In this document: piece after piece, positions 18,501 through 27,616 of the stretch | Layout of the letters: every line of letters begins with the position of its first letter | How positions within the stretch are numbered: the stretch's first letter is position 1 | DNA from: Muribaculaceae bacterium | GTDB lineage: Bacteria; Bacteroidota; Bacteroidia; Bacteroidales; Muribaculaceae | NCBI GenBank assembly: GCA_017555085.1 | Contig: JAFZHD010000028.1 | Span: 16,495-80,494 of the forward strand | Length of the DNA stretch: 64,000 nucleotides | Direction: 5' to 3' | Position numbers and translations under genes: made by a program | The notes under the pieces: model-generated | The model's database searches: none | Seen by the model: the letters and a program-made list of their open reading frames with translations, nothing else | What the model was told of the DNA's origin: nothing

Positions 18501-21254
18501 TTGGCCGTCAAGCAAAATTTCAGTGATAGTATTTAGTGCCGCATATTGCTCTCTTGAAAGGTTGTCAATAGAGGTTCCCAAAACAGTAGATAATTCGCCT
18601 CTCAGATTTATGAGAATCTTGATTTCAGATAAAATTGCCTCAATCTGATTTTGAATTGTCTCTCTCGTTTTGGGTGAGTATTCCATTAGATTGACTTCTC
18701 GCAGAGCGTTGTTATACTCAGCGACAGATCTTGCGGCCGACTCATAATTTTCGACAAGTTCGGTGTGTTCACGAAGGCGTTCTGCACTTAAATTTTCAAT
18801 ATAATCGTCTGAGAATATAATCGTGGGTGCATCGTGAATGTCTATTTCGGAGTAGCGGACAAAGCAATCATATATAGACAGGCCGCAACCATGCACTTTG
18901 TGCAATCCATCGACATGGGCATTCAATTCGCGTTTCAACTCGTCAATGTGCGCAGCCTCTTTTGCAAAAGAATCATCGTTCATTTGCTGAATGACCTCTG
19001 TGGTTTTGCGTAGTTGGTCCATCACAAGGCTTTTCTTGGTCTTATTTGAGTGCAATTCCAAGCAGAATGGGTCGAGACCAATAGCGGCAAGGCGTTTTTG
19101 CACAACCTCCAATGCTGCCATTTTCTCGGCTACAAACAAAACTCGTTTGCCTTGAAATAGCGCATTTGAGATTATGTTGGTAATAGTCTGCGATTTACCT
19201 GTCCCCGGAGGACCGTGCAAAACAAAACTTTTGCCTGATGCAGCCTCGCAAATAGCCGCCAACTGTGATGAGTCGGCGCTAATTGGCAATGCGATGTCAG
19301 TTGAGGCAACCTCATTGACGGCCACTGCATTATCATCATACACCATATCTTCATGTAGTTGTCCATTAATAAGGCTTTGAATGAGAGGATGCTTTGACAT
19401 AGCTTCTCGGTTGGTGCGCAAATCGTTCCAAATAACAAAGCGGTTGAAATCAAATATGCTAATTATTGATTCCTCAATAACGTCCCATTTGTCTTGCACC
19501 ATAATGGCCTTGCGAACAGCCGCAAGTATGTACTTAATATCAAGGCCATTCTCATTTTGAATGGCTTCTGTGACATCGGGTATGTCTATGTCGTAATTTT
19601 GCTTTAAGAGTTCAAATAGTGTTTCGTTGAGAATAGGGTCTTCGCCGCGGCTAACCATATAGTAGCCTTTGTTGGCCGATTTGCGTTCCAATTTAATGGG
19701 AAAAAGAACGATAGGGGCGAAGTGAGGAAACGCTTTGCCCGGTTCATACCATTTCAAAAAGCCGAATGTAATGAAGAGCGTGTTGGCTCCACTTTCTTCG
19801 ATTGAAAGACGAGCCGAACGGTATAGGCTTGTCAGATTCTTTGTGAGTGTAGATGAGTCTTGATATGACCTTAATGTGTTTTTGTCTAACTCTTTACGCA
19901 ATAGTTCTCTGATCGAGTCTTTGAGGTTGATGCGTTCGCCCAAATCTTTGCATTTGGCATCGGTGTCCCAATCATCAGGTCGCTCTACGATATATGTTTC
20001 CTTATTCTTAGACAACATCTTAACCATGTCGTCAAGCGATGGGACCATAATGCGGAGCATGTTATTGGACAAATGTATATTTAGAAGGTTGTTTCGTGTG
20101 CTCAAATCGAGCAATCGGCGTTCCCATAAGTCAAAACGGCTAAATTCGTTCTCGTCTTTTTTGAAAGTGAAAGTTTCACTAATTTTCTCGGGTGACGAAT
20201 GATGCTGTTTGTCGGGCTCGGGATTAATAACCTCATATTCATTGCCATTATATATGCGCTGAGGTATCGGTTGCACACCCACTAATCGGGCACGAGCCAC
20301 ATCAAGAACAAACGAAAACTTTTCAAGGTCATTGATTTTGTCATTGGCTGCTGTTACTGCTTGGTTGAACGACATTTTGTTGCCCTCATTGGCACATGTT
20401 GTTTCAACCAAAATAATTTCATTTATGCCCTCTGCAATGCGTTTGGTGATTACTGACGGGTCATCATTTACGCTGTCGACAAACATGTCGTTCACAAGCC
20501 AGCAACCGGCAAAAGCATGGCTGTCTTGAACAATAAGCAACGGATTCATGCCAACGGCTTCAAGACAGGAGCACATTAGTAGCGCCATATCCAAACAACA
20601 TCCTCGCTTGCCTCGCTCTTCGCTTAATAGTTCCTCACATGTGCGAATCTTTTGACCGTGTTGGGCGAGAGTTCTTGTTGAACAGCAATAGGTTATGTTT
20701 TGCTCTGCAATGGCCTCATAGATTGCACCGATAATCATTTTAGGTCGATTGGGCACATCATGTAAGTAGGCTGTAAGTGCGCTGTCTCCGGTCCACTTTG
20801 CAAGTAGATCTGATGCGCGCTTGATAATCGGGTCAAGGGCAATGTGGCGAGGTGTGACAAATGCTGCAAGATATTGTGACATTAAGGTGTTGCCCCAATA
20901 CTGACAGTAATCTAAAACTTCTAATTCTTTTTTTGTTTCGGCCAAAACTTCATCATCTTTTGACAATACTTGAACTGTGGTTGTTGCCAAAGTTTTTTCG
21001 GTGAGGTTGCAAAGATAAGAGGTGTTTATCGATGGCTGAATATCTTGTTGCTGCCAACTTTCATTAGCCGGCAGATTGATAATGTGTTCTGCGACCGTGT
21101 TAGCAAATTCGGGGTCAAAGGTTATTTTGACTTTCAGCTCTTCGTAACTCTCGGAAGAGTCGTTGCAAACGGTGATGCTGCGAATAATCGCAACATTATT
21201 TACTGCCATGGCATAACTTGTCATGGGGATTTGTTCGATATTGACGGTTAGCAT
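15519..21254 (-). CDS. Giant transglutaminase-SF1 helicase-VSR nuclease protein (DUF4011/DUF3320 type)
   Basis: A 1911-residue protein. The N-terminal part carries a transglutaminase-like domain with a plausible triad C220, H246 and D260. A DUF4011-like region (ERRLLDLSTRNNLLNI) follows. An SF1 helicase is then split by a long helical insert, with Walker A GPPGTGKS around 681-688, Walker B VFDEASQMP near 1305 and C-terminal motifs VSRARYEM. A VSR/MTES_1575-like endonuclease domain lies at about 1590-1700 (YRVDIGIVDP, LLCDGYNY), and a DUF3320-type tail ends the protein. Such helicase-VSR fusions occur in defence islands, so a role in phage or plasmid restriction is likely but inferred. It is monocistronic and beside an IS relic. 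Confidence 0.88.
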   Translation of the reverse strand: MLTVNIEQIPMTSYAMAVNNVAIIRSITVCNDSSESYEELKVKITFDPEFANTVAEHIINLPANESWQQQDIQPSINTSYLCNLTEKTLATTTVQVLSKDDEVLAETKKELEVLDYCQYWGNTLMSQYLAAFVTPRHIALDPIIKRASDLLAKWTGDSALTAYLHDVPNRPKMIIGAIYEAIAEQNITYCCSTRTLAQHGQKIRTCEELLSEERGKRGCCLDMALLMCSCLEAVGMNPLLIVQDSHAFAGCWLVNDMFVDSVNDDPSVITKRIAEGINEIILVETTCANEGNKMSFNQAVTAANDKINDLEKFSFVLDVARARLVGVQPIPQRIYNGNEYEVINPEPDKQHHSSPEKISETFTFKKDENEFSRFDLWERRLLDLSTRNNLLNIHLSNNMLRIMVPSLDDMVKMLSKNKETYIVERPDDWDTDAKCKDLGERINLKDSIRELLRKELDKNTLRSYQDSSTLTKNLTSLYRSARLSIEESGANTLFITFGFLKWYEPGKAFPHFAPIVLFPIKLERKSANKGYYMVSRGEDPILNETLFELLKQNYDIDIPDVTEAIQNENGLDIKYILAAVRKAIMVQDKWDVIEESIISIFDFNRFVIWNDLRTNREAMSKHPLIQSLINGQLHEDMVYDDNAVAVNEVASTDIALPISADSSQLAAICEAASGKSFVLHGPPGTGKSQTITNIISNALFQGKRVLFVAEKMAALEVVQKRLAAIGLDPFCLELHSNKTKKSLVMDQLRKTTEVIQQMNDDSFAKEAAHIDELKRELNAHVDGLHKVHGCGLSIYDCFVRYSEIDIHDAPTIIFSDDYIENLSAERLREHTELVENYESAARSVAEYNNALREVNLMEYSPKTRETIQNQIEAILSEIKILINLRGELSTVLGTSIDNLSREQYAALNTITEILLDGQEIPSNLIANIKEDLLKALHELTEFKKQLDNEKHQLLTRFNEYFLNVDYRALRQRWMAAEHKWFLAKYLDRRSIVNTISSHTHNGKRIDVATVPDILTKLDTVHRLQKECDELIEYIDKSYNIKRELKNADAQQIHFYHNRLSILKSAASLLADIWPQIVLALTNDISINDKVLKDYNSTYNNLLEKVSALEQMAVATLSQTGIDWLAWLSNALTRWQSNIINLRSKVGYNVIRKQMSDNNINIIVEWFESGDAKPCDIAKAYLKSVYKHCANHHIEQNNELGYFQSILFEDKIKRFRKLCKEFENITHRELVMRMTEMLPALRKEASQSSDVGYLQKCIRNGCRGVSIRKLFESIPDLISRMCPTMLMSPLSVSQYLGANWPQFDLIVFDEASQMPTCEAIAAISRGKSAIIVGDEHQLPPTNFFMADNFCEQHSESEDLESILEDCLALSMSQKHLLWHYRSKHESLITFSNRIFYKNSLMTFPSNDDMATKVSFEYVKGTYNRGTGRNNKEEAKSVVKEIQNRLSDPQTASQSIGVVTFNVNQQTLIEDMLNDMLRKNSDLEAVAAKMHEPIFIKNLENVQGDERDVILFSIGYGRDQFGKVAMNFGPLNRDGGERRLNVAVSRARYEMKVFSSLKADDIDLYRTNAKGVKCLKSFLDYAERGNIALMHMEYGTKRKTKDAFIESVATALKAKGHTVNTNIGTSEYRVDIGIVDPTNPDRYLLGLLCDGYNYVASNTAHDRDVTTPSVLSLLGWRTYNIWSLEWWDTPEHVLNGIIREIERINSTDDENNEETIVEEPAPINNTTIEEAAVIATEYTPAELSVRHADSAMFSQGYYTDSVVNDIQTIIEAEAPISRRFLIKRLLNSYDISRNGVRINAYLTEVFKDMNLVTSGTDDIFFWKSQEQRDNYSEYRMASGREALDIAPEEVTQAVLQVIKEQFAIDEDGLISETARLFGYACVRDNVHASMKRGIDLALSINLIKLDGERHKLS

Positions 21255-21486
21255 AAAGCGAGTCAGATTGTTTTATTATTTGTGTCTTAATGGTTATTGC
21301 CGTTGTTTTCAACGGATAGTGGTGTGTGGTATAAACTGTGTTGAACGATGAGTTCTGCTCCTGTATGTGGCAATAAAATTGATGTATTCATAATATTATT
21401 TGTACTGTGTTGTTTTGATATTCGTGAATTCAACTTTTAAATGCAATTGAATACATCTTGTTTAAAATTAAAATTCTTGTTAGGAG

Positions 21487-21907
21487 TTAAATACCCCAGT
21501 CTTTTTTAGGCCTGTTGTTTAATTTGTTTTCTATCCAGGCTACAAACTCATCGGTTATACTCCTTAAATCCGTTCCTTTAGGAATGTATTGTCTAATGAG
21601 ACCATTAGTGTTTTCATTAGCACCTCGCTCCCAAGAATGATAAGGTTTACAAAAATAGAAAGAAATTTCCAAATTCTTTGCTATTTCCTGATGTTTTGCA
21701 AATTCTTTTTCCATTGTCTGCCGTAATAGTATGTATATAATCTGTTATTGGTTGCAACGCTTCGATGGCCTTCAATGCTAATGGGGCGGCTTCTTTCCCC
21801 GAAAGCTTTCTAATCCACACTTTTGAAGTGAGTCTGTCGTTTATAGTGACAAGTGCACCCTTGTGGCTGCTAAAAGTTGAATTCACGATAATACTGTTTT
21901 TGTCCAT
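21487..21907 (-). pseudogene. IS30-family transposase remnant
   Basis: Two overlapping minus-strand fragments together read as the catalytic half of an IS30-type transposase: KGALVTINDR, then TITADNGK, then KPYHSWERGANENTNGLIRQ with the conserved catalytic Glu region. An extra A in the homopolymer at 21706-21710 shifts the frame inside DNGKEFA. The N-terminal HTH and about the first 200 residues are missing, and no terminal inverted repeats were found. It is a dead copy. Confidence 0.85.
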
Positions 21908-21937
21908 AACGCAATAAGTGTTAAGATTCGGGTGTAG

Positions 21938-23296
21938 TTAAGGCTCTAACTCCTTGATTTTGCTATGACTGCTTGTTGAAAGGCGCTTTCGGTAATGGCT
22001 GGCTTTCTTGGTTGGTACAATGATTGTTTTACAATCTCTAAACTCATCCTTGTCGATTATTTTTACAAATTCGGGTAATATCACTTCATTGAGATTATTG
22101 CAGCCAGCAAAAGCAAGGCCCATTATTACATTTTGGGGAATCACTACGCGAGTCAAACTTGAACAATTTTGGAATGCTCTATTTCTAATGTGGGTTACAC
22201 TTGGGGGGATTGAGATATTTGTCAGATTTGTACAACCCTCAAATGCACTCTCGTTGATAATGGTCACACTCTCGGGAATTACAACGTTTGTCAAACTTGT
22301 GCAACCTTCAAATGCGCTTTTCTCGATGGTGGTTACTCCCTCGGGAATTACAATGCTTGTCAGGCTTGTGCAACCTTCAAATGCTCTTGGCCCAATGGAA
22401 GTTACACCTGAAGGAATTTCAATATTGGACAACAATGAACAGCCTTTGAATGCACCCATCGAAATCTCGGTTACACTATTGGGAATTGCAATGCTTTTCA
22501 GATTTGTACAACCCTCAAATGCTTCAATCCAAATGGCACTAACGCCCTCGGGTATTATTGTTGAAGCGCATCCTGCAATTAATTTGTTAGTTTGTGTTTC
22601 AATAATCGCGTTACAATTATTTCGTGAGTCATACACGGGATTATCATTAGCCACAATTATGCTTGCCAAGTTATGACATCCTACAAATATCGATGTTCCT
22701 ATTTTTACAACATTTTTAGGTGTTATAAAACTTTTCAAGTTAATACATCCAGAGAAAGCAAAATAATCAATCTCGGTAACGCTGTCAGGAATGTTTATGC
22801 TTTCCAAATCAATACAGTTACAAAATGTGGCCCCTCCAATTTTGGTAACAGTATTGGGGATTTTCGTTGAACAACACCCCAAAATCAGAGTGTTATTTTT
22901 TGTCTCGATAATTGCGTCGCATTTATCTCGCGAATCAAATACGGGATTACCCTCTGCTATTGTTATGCCTATCAAGCCCGAGCATTGTCGAAAAACTGCG
23001 ACTCCAATATCTTTTAAACCTTTGCCAATGTTTATGCTTGCCAAATTAGAGCAGTACATGAAAGCAAAATCATCAATTTCCTCTACGCAATCGGGAATGT
23101 TGATGTGTGATAATGAGTGGCAATACATAAAGATGTTTCTGTTAATCTCTTTAAGTGCTGGGACTATTTCACACAAATCACAATGCCATTGTTTGTTGTT
23201 GGTGTTGCGCTCTGAGATAATGCTTTTTAGTTCACTGATAGATTGTGGTCGAAAGATTGGAATGAGTTTGGTGTTTGGACCGATATTAAGAGCCAT
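21938..23296 (-). CDS. BspA-like leucine-rich-repeat protein
   Basis: A 452-residue protein made of about a dozen 23-residue LRR_5 repeats of the form (A)FxGCxxLxxIxIPxxVTxI. Two of the repeats are interrupted by a longer insert (FDSR.KCDAIIET and YDSRNNCNAIIET), which is a duplicated unit. LRR_5/BspA repeats usually mediate protein binding, often at the cell surface. This copy has no signal peptide or lipobox, so it may be cytoplasmic or may have lost its leader. It stands next to an IS30 relic. The partner is unknown. Confidence 0.8.
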   Translation of the reverse strand: MALNIGPNTKLIPIFRPQSISELKSIISERNTNNKQWHCDLCEIVPALKEINRNIFMYCHSLSHINIPDCVEEIDDFAFMYCSNLASINIGKGLKDIGVAVFRQCSGLIGITIAEGNPVFDSRDKCDAIIETKNNTLILGCCSTKIPNTVTKIGGATFCNCIDLESINIPDSVTEIDYFAFSGCINLKSFITPKNVVKIGTSIFVGCHNLASIIVANDNPVYDSRNNCNAIIETQTNKLIAGCASTIIPEGVSAIWIEAFEGCTNLKSIAIPNSVTEISMGAFKGCSLLSNIEIPSGVTSIGPRAFEGCTSLTSIVIPEGVTTIEKSAFEGCTSLTNVVIPESVTIINESAFEGCTNLTNISIPPSVTHIRNRAFQNCSSLTRVVIPQNVIMGLAFAGCNNLNEVILPEFVKIIDKDEFRDCKTIIVPTKKASHYRKRLSTSSHSKIKELEP

Positions 23297-23350
23297 GATT
23301 TTGGGGGTTTAGAAGATACTTTATTTTTGCGTTTTGCAGTAAATGCCAAT

Positions 23351-23578
23351 TTATTCTATGGGGATAAAAGTAAGTGACTCCAAAATTTCGGTGTCATGAC
23401 CGAACATGTTGGCATCGACAAAATGATAACCTTTTGCCTCATATTCAATAATGGTAGGGTTGTTTTCATATTCACCGGCTTCGCCTTCGTTGATGACAAC
23501 AATAGCCTTTTCGCCATATTCTTCAATAGCACATAAGCGATGAATGCTCATAAAGAATTCAATTGCTTCTTTTTCCAT
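23351..23578 (-). CDS. Small acidic hypothetical protein
   Basis: A 75-residue acidic protein (many Glu, few Lys) starting MEKEAIEFFMSI, with no signal peptide or membrane helix and no family I recognise. Codon usage and composition look genuine. It is 54 bases upstream of the leucine-rich-repeat gene on the same strand and could be co-transcribed with it. Confidence 0.5.
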   Translation of the reverse strand: MEKEAIEFFMSIHRLCAIEEYGEKAIVVINEGEAGEYENNPTIIEYEAKGYHFVDANMFGHDTEILESLTFIPIE

Positions 23579-23596
23579 AATAGGTTGTTTTTAAGT

Positions 23597-24088
23597 GAGG
23601 GTTGTTGTGTCGCATTATTTTGATATCCAATTTTGTGTGAGATGTATTGCTAATATAGAAAATGTTTCAAAAAAAATCAAAAATTAAGGTGACTTTTTTT
23701 GAATTTGAAGAGAAATTGCTGCCAGAGGTGGAGATAAGAATGCGTAGGTCAAAATGATGCGCTTTATATTGTGGTGCTGATTGAAGTTGATAAGGACGAC
23801 TAGCTGTGGATAATGGCTCTTGCTGATTAAGGTGTTGTTTGTCTAATTATATAGTTGTAGGTATAATCACTTTAATGACCATATTAAAATTAGTGAATTT
23901 GGTCGCCTAACCGTGCCTAAAAAAACTCCTCGTCGTCATCTGTCGGTTTATCCCATTCTTTTTTGGCCATAAAATAAATTTCGTCATATAGCGGTTGTTG
24001 CCGGCTATTGTAAAAGTCATCGTTATTGTTTCAATACCAACCCCATTTCCCGTTTTATTCATTACACAAATATACCAAAAATATCTGT
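23597..24088. other. Accessory spacer with no supported gene
   Basis: About 490 bases of AT-rich DNA. A 67-codon minus-strand frame (23907-24110) is present but has no recognisable features. No RNA gene or repeat was seen. Confidence 0.4.
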
Positions 24089-24107
24089 AAAAACCTAGTC
24101 CTAGGTT
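24089..24107 (-). terminator. Terminator of the TPR gene
   Basis: A short palindrome (AACCTAG/CTAGGTT) followed by TTTTT on the minus strand lies about 20 bases after the stop codon. The stem is short, so strength is uncertain. Confidence 0.55.
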
Positions 24108-24127
24108 CAACTGTTTACGATGGGCGG

Positions 24128-26143
24128 TTATCTTGTCATGCGTTTGAGTAGGTTGTATGACGGGATGATGCCCAATTCGCCGGCTTTGCTGAGGTCAGCG
24201 ATGCCTGCATCTTTGTTTCCGAGTTTGAGATATACAAATCCGCGGTTGTAATAGGCTTCGCCCATATCGGGTTTGAGGTTGATGGCGTTTGTAAATGCGC
24301 TGATGGCCGAGGTGTAGTCTTGCATGGCAATGAGTATACAGCCTTTGTTGTAGTGGGCAACGGCCATTTGCGGCGATAGTGTTATGACGCGGTCGATGTC
24401 GGCAATGATGTCGGTATATACTATCTTGGCTTTTTGCATGTTAAGTTGTGCGGTCATGGCTGTTGTGTTGCCGTTTTCATCGCCTTGCAACTGCTCGATT
24501 TCAAAGTTTTTGAGGCGTGTTATCGCTCTCAAAAAATAGGCTAAAGTAAAGTCGGGCATCAGTTCGATTGCACGGTTGAGGTCGGCCATTGCCGAACGGT
24601 AGTTGTGGATGGTGAAGAAGTCCATAGCACGGCCAAAATAGTCAATGGCTCGCGGTTGATGTGTTGCGATGTATGAGTTGTAGTATTCGATTGACTCGAA
24701 GTGTCGCTTGATGGCGTCTTCATCGTTGAGGTGCAATTCTTTGTTGGTGAGCATAATGAGGAAACGAAGCATGCGGGTGTTGTTTACCTCGTCAATTTCT
24801 TTGAGATAGTAGGTGTTTTCTTTCAACTCGGTGGGTGATGAGTAAAAAGATAGGGCAAACATCGGTTCGGCTTCGATGTTTATGTTGCGGTCTTGCACTT
24901 TGCCGCGAATGCTTTTATTTTGGAATTCTTTGTGTATGTTGGTTTCGTTGTCAATAGTCAGCAATGATGTGAAACGATTGGCAACAACCTCTTGCGGTTC
25001 ACTTTCGCTTGCTATGTTTTCTGTGGAGTTGTCTTCGCTTGAAGCCTTTGCGCTTTTGGCAAGAGCCATTGACTTGTTATAGTCTTTTTCGGCCCGAGAT
25101 ATGTTGCCGCTTTCACGGTTGATTTCAAAGCGTAAGAAGTAGGCTCCGGCAAAAGTGGGGTAGGCTTCTATCACTTTGTTGATGTCGGCTAGCGCTTTGT
25201 TATAATCGTGAATATCGCGATAAAGCATCGCGCGGTTATATAGTGCGCGGTGGTCGTTACAGTTGAGTGACAGCACTTTGCTGAAATCGTCAATCGCTTT
25301 GTTGTTGTCATGTACCTCGGCGCGCAGCAATCCTCGGTTAAAGAGGGCTACTTCGTTGAATGGGTCGAGTTGAATGGCATAATCATAGTCGGCCATTGCG
25401 CCGAAATAATCGTCGAGTCGGTAACGCAAAAATGCACGGTTGATGAAAAATCCGGCATAGTGAGGTTGTAGTTTTATGGCCTCGTTCATGTCATCGAGCG
25501 CCTGCTGATAGTTCTTTTCGGTTTTGATAGCGATGTCGGCGCGCAAAACATAGGCATTTGTCGCGTTTTTGTTTAGTTCAATCGCTTTGTTTATGTCGGC
25601 TATGGCGTTGATGGTGTCGCCTGTCGTGAGTCGCAGTTGTGCGCGGCCGATATATCCGTTGTCAAATCCAGGGTGGGCTCGCAACAACTCGTCAAAACTT
25701 TTTTCGGCATTGTCATAGTCCTTGATTTCTTCTTGTGCAAGTGCTTTGTTAAACATAATGCCGCGATTCTCGGGGAGCATTGACAGGGCTTTATCGTAGT
25801 CGGAAATGGCCTCGCGGAATCGGCCGAGGTTTTGTCGGGCAACACCGCGCACTTCATAGGCATCGGTGATGAATGGGTTATGTTCGATTGCTATTGATGC
25901 ATCTTCTTCGGCTCCGATGTAGTCTTCGAGGCTTAGTTTTGCGATTGCACGATAAAAATAGGGTTGTGCAAGATAGGGCTTGGCTTGTATAACTTGGTTG
26001 AAATACTGTATCGAAAGCATGTAATCCTCAAAGTAGAGAGCGTTACGGCCGATGCGCATTACTTGGTCGGTGTTGATTTGTGCCGAGGTGTTGAGGGAGC
26101 ACAAAAATGCTATCGAGACAATGATATATCTGATAAATTTCAT
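24128..26143 (-). CDS. Exported tetratricopeptide-repeat protein
   Basis: Start chosen at the ATG giving MKFIRYIIVSIAFLCSLNTSAQ, a clear signal peptide; the longer frame upstream is not protein-like. The mature protein of about 650 residues is nearly all TPR units (pattern A-Y-NRG-L-Y-DYDKAI-D), roughly 9-10 before a central non-repeat section with Ser/Glu-rich sequence (about residues 370-440) and 4-5 after it. TPR arrays act as protein-binding scaffolds, probably in the periplasm here. The partner is unknown. A promoter is at 26163-26192. Confidence 0.85.
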   Translation of the reverse strand: MKFIRYIIVSIAFLCSLNTSAQINTDQVMRIGRNALYFEDYMLSIQYFNQVIQAKPYLAQPYFYRAIAKLSLEDYIGAEEDASIAIEHNPFITDAYEVRGVARQNLGRFREAISDYDKALSMLPENRGIMFNKALAQEEIKDYDNAEKSFDELLRAHPGFDNGYIGRAQLRLTTGDTINAIADINKAIELNKNATNAYVLRADIAIKTEKNYQQALDDMNEAIKLQPHYAGFFINRAFLRYRLDDYFGAMADYDYAIQLDPFNEVALFNRGLLRAEVHDNNKAIDDFSKVLSLNCNDHRALYNRAMLYRDIHDYNKALADINKVIEAYPTFAGAYFLRFEINRESGNISRAEKDYNKSMALAKSAKASSEDNSTENIASESEPQEVVANRFTSLLTIDNETNIHKEFQNKSIRGKVQDRNINIEAEPMFALSFYSSPTELKENTYYLKEIDEVNNTRMLRFLIMLTNKELHLNDEDAIKRHFESIEYYNSYIATHQPRAIDYFGRAMDFFTIHNYRSAMADLNRAIELMPDFTLAYFLRAITRLKNFEIEQLQGDENGNTTAMTAQLNMQKAKIVYTDIIADIDRVITLSPQMAVAHYNKGCILIAMQDYTSAISAFTNAINLKPDMGEAYYNRGFVYLKLGNKDAGIADLSKAGELGIIPSYNLLKRMTR

Positions 26144-26162
26144 GTGTATGCTTATTTTTTTG

Positions 26163-26192
26163 CAAAAATAAGGCAATAAAGCCAAATGGCAA
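26163..26192 (-). promoter_or_regulatory. Promoter of the TPR gene
   Basis: On the minus strand TTG (26190-26192), a 19-base gap and TATTTTTG (26163-26170) fit the consensus, 20 bases upstream of the chosen start. Confidence 0.7.
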
Positions 26193-26305
26193 GTAAAAAA
26201 GTTGATATAAAATTTCAAAAGATGTATCATTGTGTGTAAATTTGCAGTATGAAAGCAGAACACATTAATGTTTGGTGTGTTCTATATGTTAAAAGATTGT
26301 TTAGA

Positions 26306-27595
26306 ATGAAAGGTAAAGAAAAGATTGTAATTGTCGGCGGTGGTTTTGCCGGATTGAATCTTGTTAAAAAACTTGACAAGTCAAAGTTTGAGGTTGTATT
26401 AGTTGACCGTAACAACTATCATAGTTTCCCTCCGTTGTTTTATCAGATTGCATCGTCGGGTCTCGACCCGGGTAGTATCTCATTTCCATATCGTCGCGAA
26501 ATGCGCAAATTGAGTTCAAAGGGCGCACGCTATCAAATGGGAAATGTTGAGCAGATTGATGTCGTAAACAAGACTGTGAAAACAAGTCTTGACACAATCA
26601 AGTATGATAAATTAGTAATTGCAGCCGGCACAACCAATAATTTCTTTGGTATGGACGATTTGCATAAAAAGGTATATACGCTCAAAAGTACTCCCGAGGC
26701 AATTCGTTGCCGCAACGAGGTGCTTGACCGCTTGGAACGCGCAAGTGTGTGTCACGACCCCGAGGAGCGTCGTCGTTTGTTGAGTTTTGTCGTTATCGGT
26801 GGCGGTCCCACAGGTGTGGAAGTTGCCGGTGCGATTGGCGAAATGAAACGATATATCCTTCATCGCGAGTATCCGGATATTTCGGTTGACGAATTGTCAA
26901 TCACATTGGTTGAAGGTACTGACCGATTGTTGCGCACTATGAGCGAAACTGCTTCGCGTGAAGCATTGGAGTATTTGGGTCACCTCATGGTTGATGTCAA
27001 GTTGGGCAAAATCATGAAATCTTATGAAAACGATGTAGTGGCATTTGCCGACGGCGAAGAAATCTATTCAGAAATGGTGATTTGGACTGCCGGTGTTACA
27101 GGTGAGCCTATGGAAATTGTCGGTACAGAGTTTCAGCGTGGTCCCGGTAACCGATTTGTTGTTGACGAATATAACCGCATAAAAGGCCTCGAAGATGTGT
27201 TCGCTCTTGGCGACATCGCGTTGATGATGGGTGGCGATTACCCCAAAGGTCATCCCCAAATGGCGCAAGTGGCTATTCAACAAGCGGCTCTTCTTGCAAA
27301 ACACTTGAACAAAGGCGAATTCAAACAAGCATTCAAATATAACGATAAGGGTTCGATGGCAACTGTTGGTCGCAACCGTGCCGTAGCCGACCTCAATCAC
27401 ATGCACCTCTATGGCCGTCCGGCATGGTTGGCATGGATGTTCGTACACTTGATTTCAATCTTGGGCATGCGTAACAAGATTTCGGTGCTTATGAATTGGA
27501 TTTGGGCTTATTGCACATATAGCACATCGTTGCGATTGCTTATCCACACAAGCAAGTATCCATTGCGCCGCCGTTGGAACGAGGACTTGAATTAA
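26306..27595 (+). CDS. ndh: Type II NADH dehydrogenase
   Basis: Start chosen at ATG 26306 (MKGKEKIVIVGGG), giving 429 residues. The FAD-binding GGGFAG is at the N-terminus and the NADH-binding VVIGGGPTGVEVAG in the middle. A second FAD contact (DVFALGDIA) follows, and a C-terminal amphipathic/hydrophobic segment (LAWMFVHLISILG) anchors the enzyme to the inner membrane. NDH-2 passes electrons from NADH to quinone without proton pumping. A -7 box TAAATTTG is at 26237-26244. It is the first gene of a four-gene set with tsaC, a sugar transferase and a ClC channel. Confidence 0.93.
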   Translation: MKGKEKIVIVGGGFAGLNLVKKLDKSKFEVVLVDRNNYHSFPPLFYQIASSGLDPGSISFPYRREMRKLSSKGARYQMGNVEQIDVVNKTVKTSLDTIKYDKLVIAAGTTNNFFGMDDLHKKVYTLKSTPEAIRCRNEVLDRLERASVCHDPEERRRLLSFVVIGGGPTGVEVAGAIGEMKRYILHREYPDISVDELSITLVEGTDRLLRTMSETASREALEYLGHLMVDVKLGKIMKSYENDVVAFADGEEIYSEMVIWTAGVTGEPMEIVGTEFQRGPGNRFVVDEYNRIKGLEDVFALGDIALMMGGDYPKGHPQMAQVAIQQAALLAKHLNKGEFKQAFKYNDKGSMATVGRNRAVADLNHMHLYGRPAWLAWMFVHLISILGMRNKISVLMNWIWAYCTYSTSLRLLIHTSKYPLRRRWNEDLN

Positions 27596-27616
27596 GATAG
27601 ACAATTTCAACCAATC

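Noticed and set aside
23907..24110. 67-codon minus-strand frame in the accessory spacer
   Set aside because: Composition is not protein-like and no motif is seen. A TATATTTG box lies inside it, so at most a shorter gene could exist.
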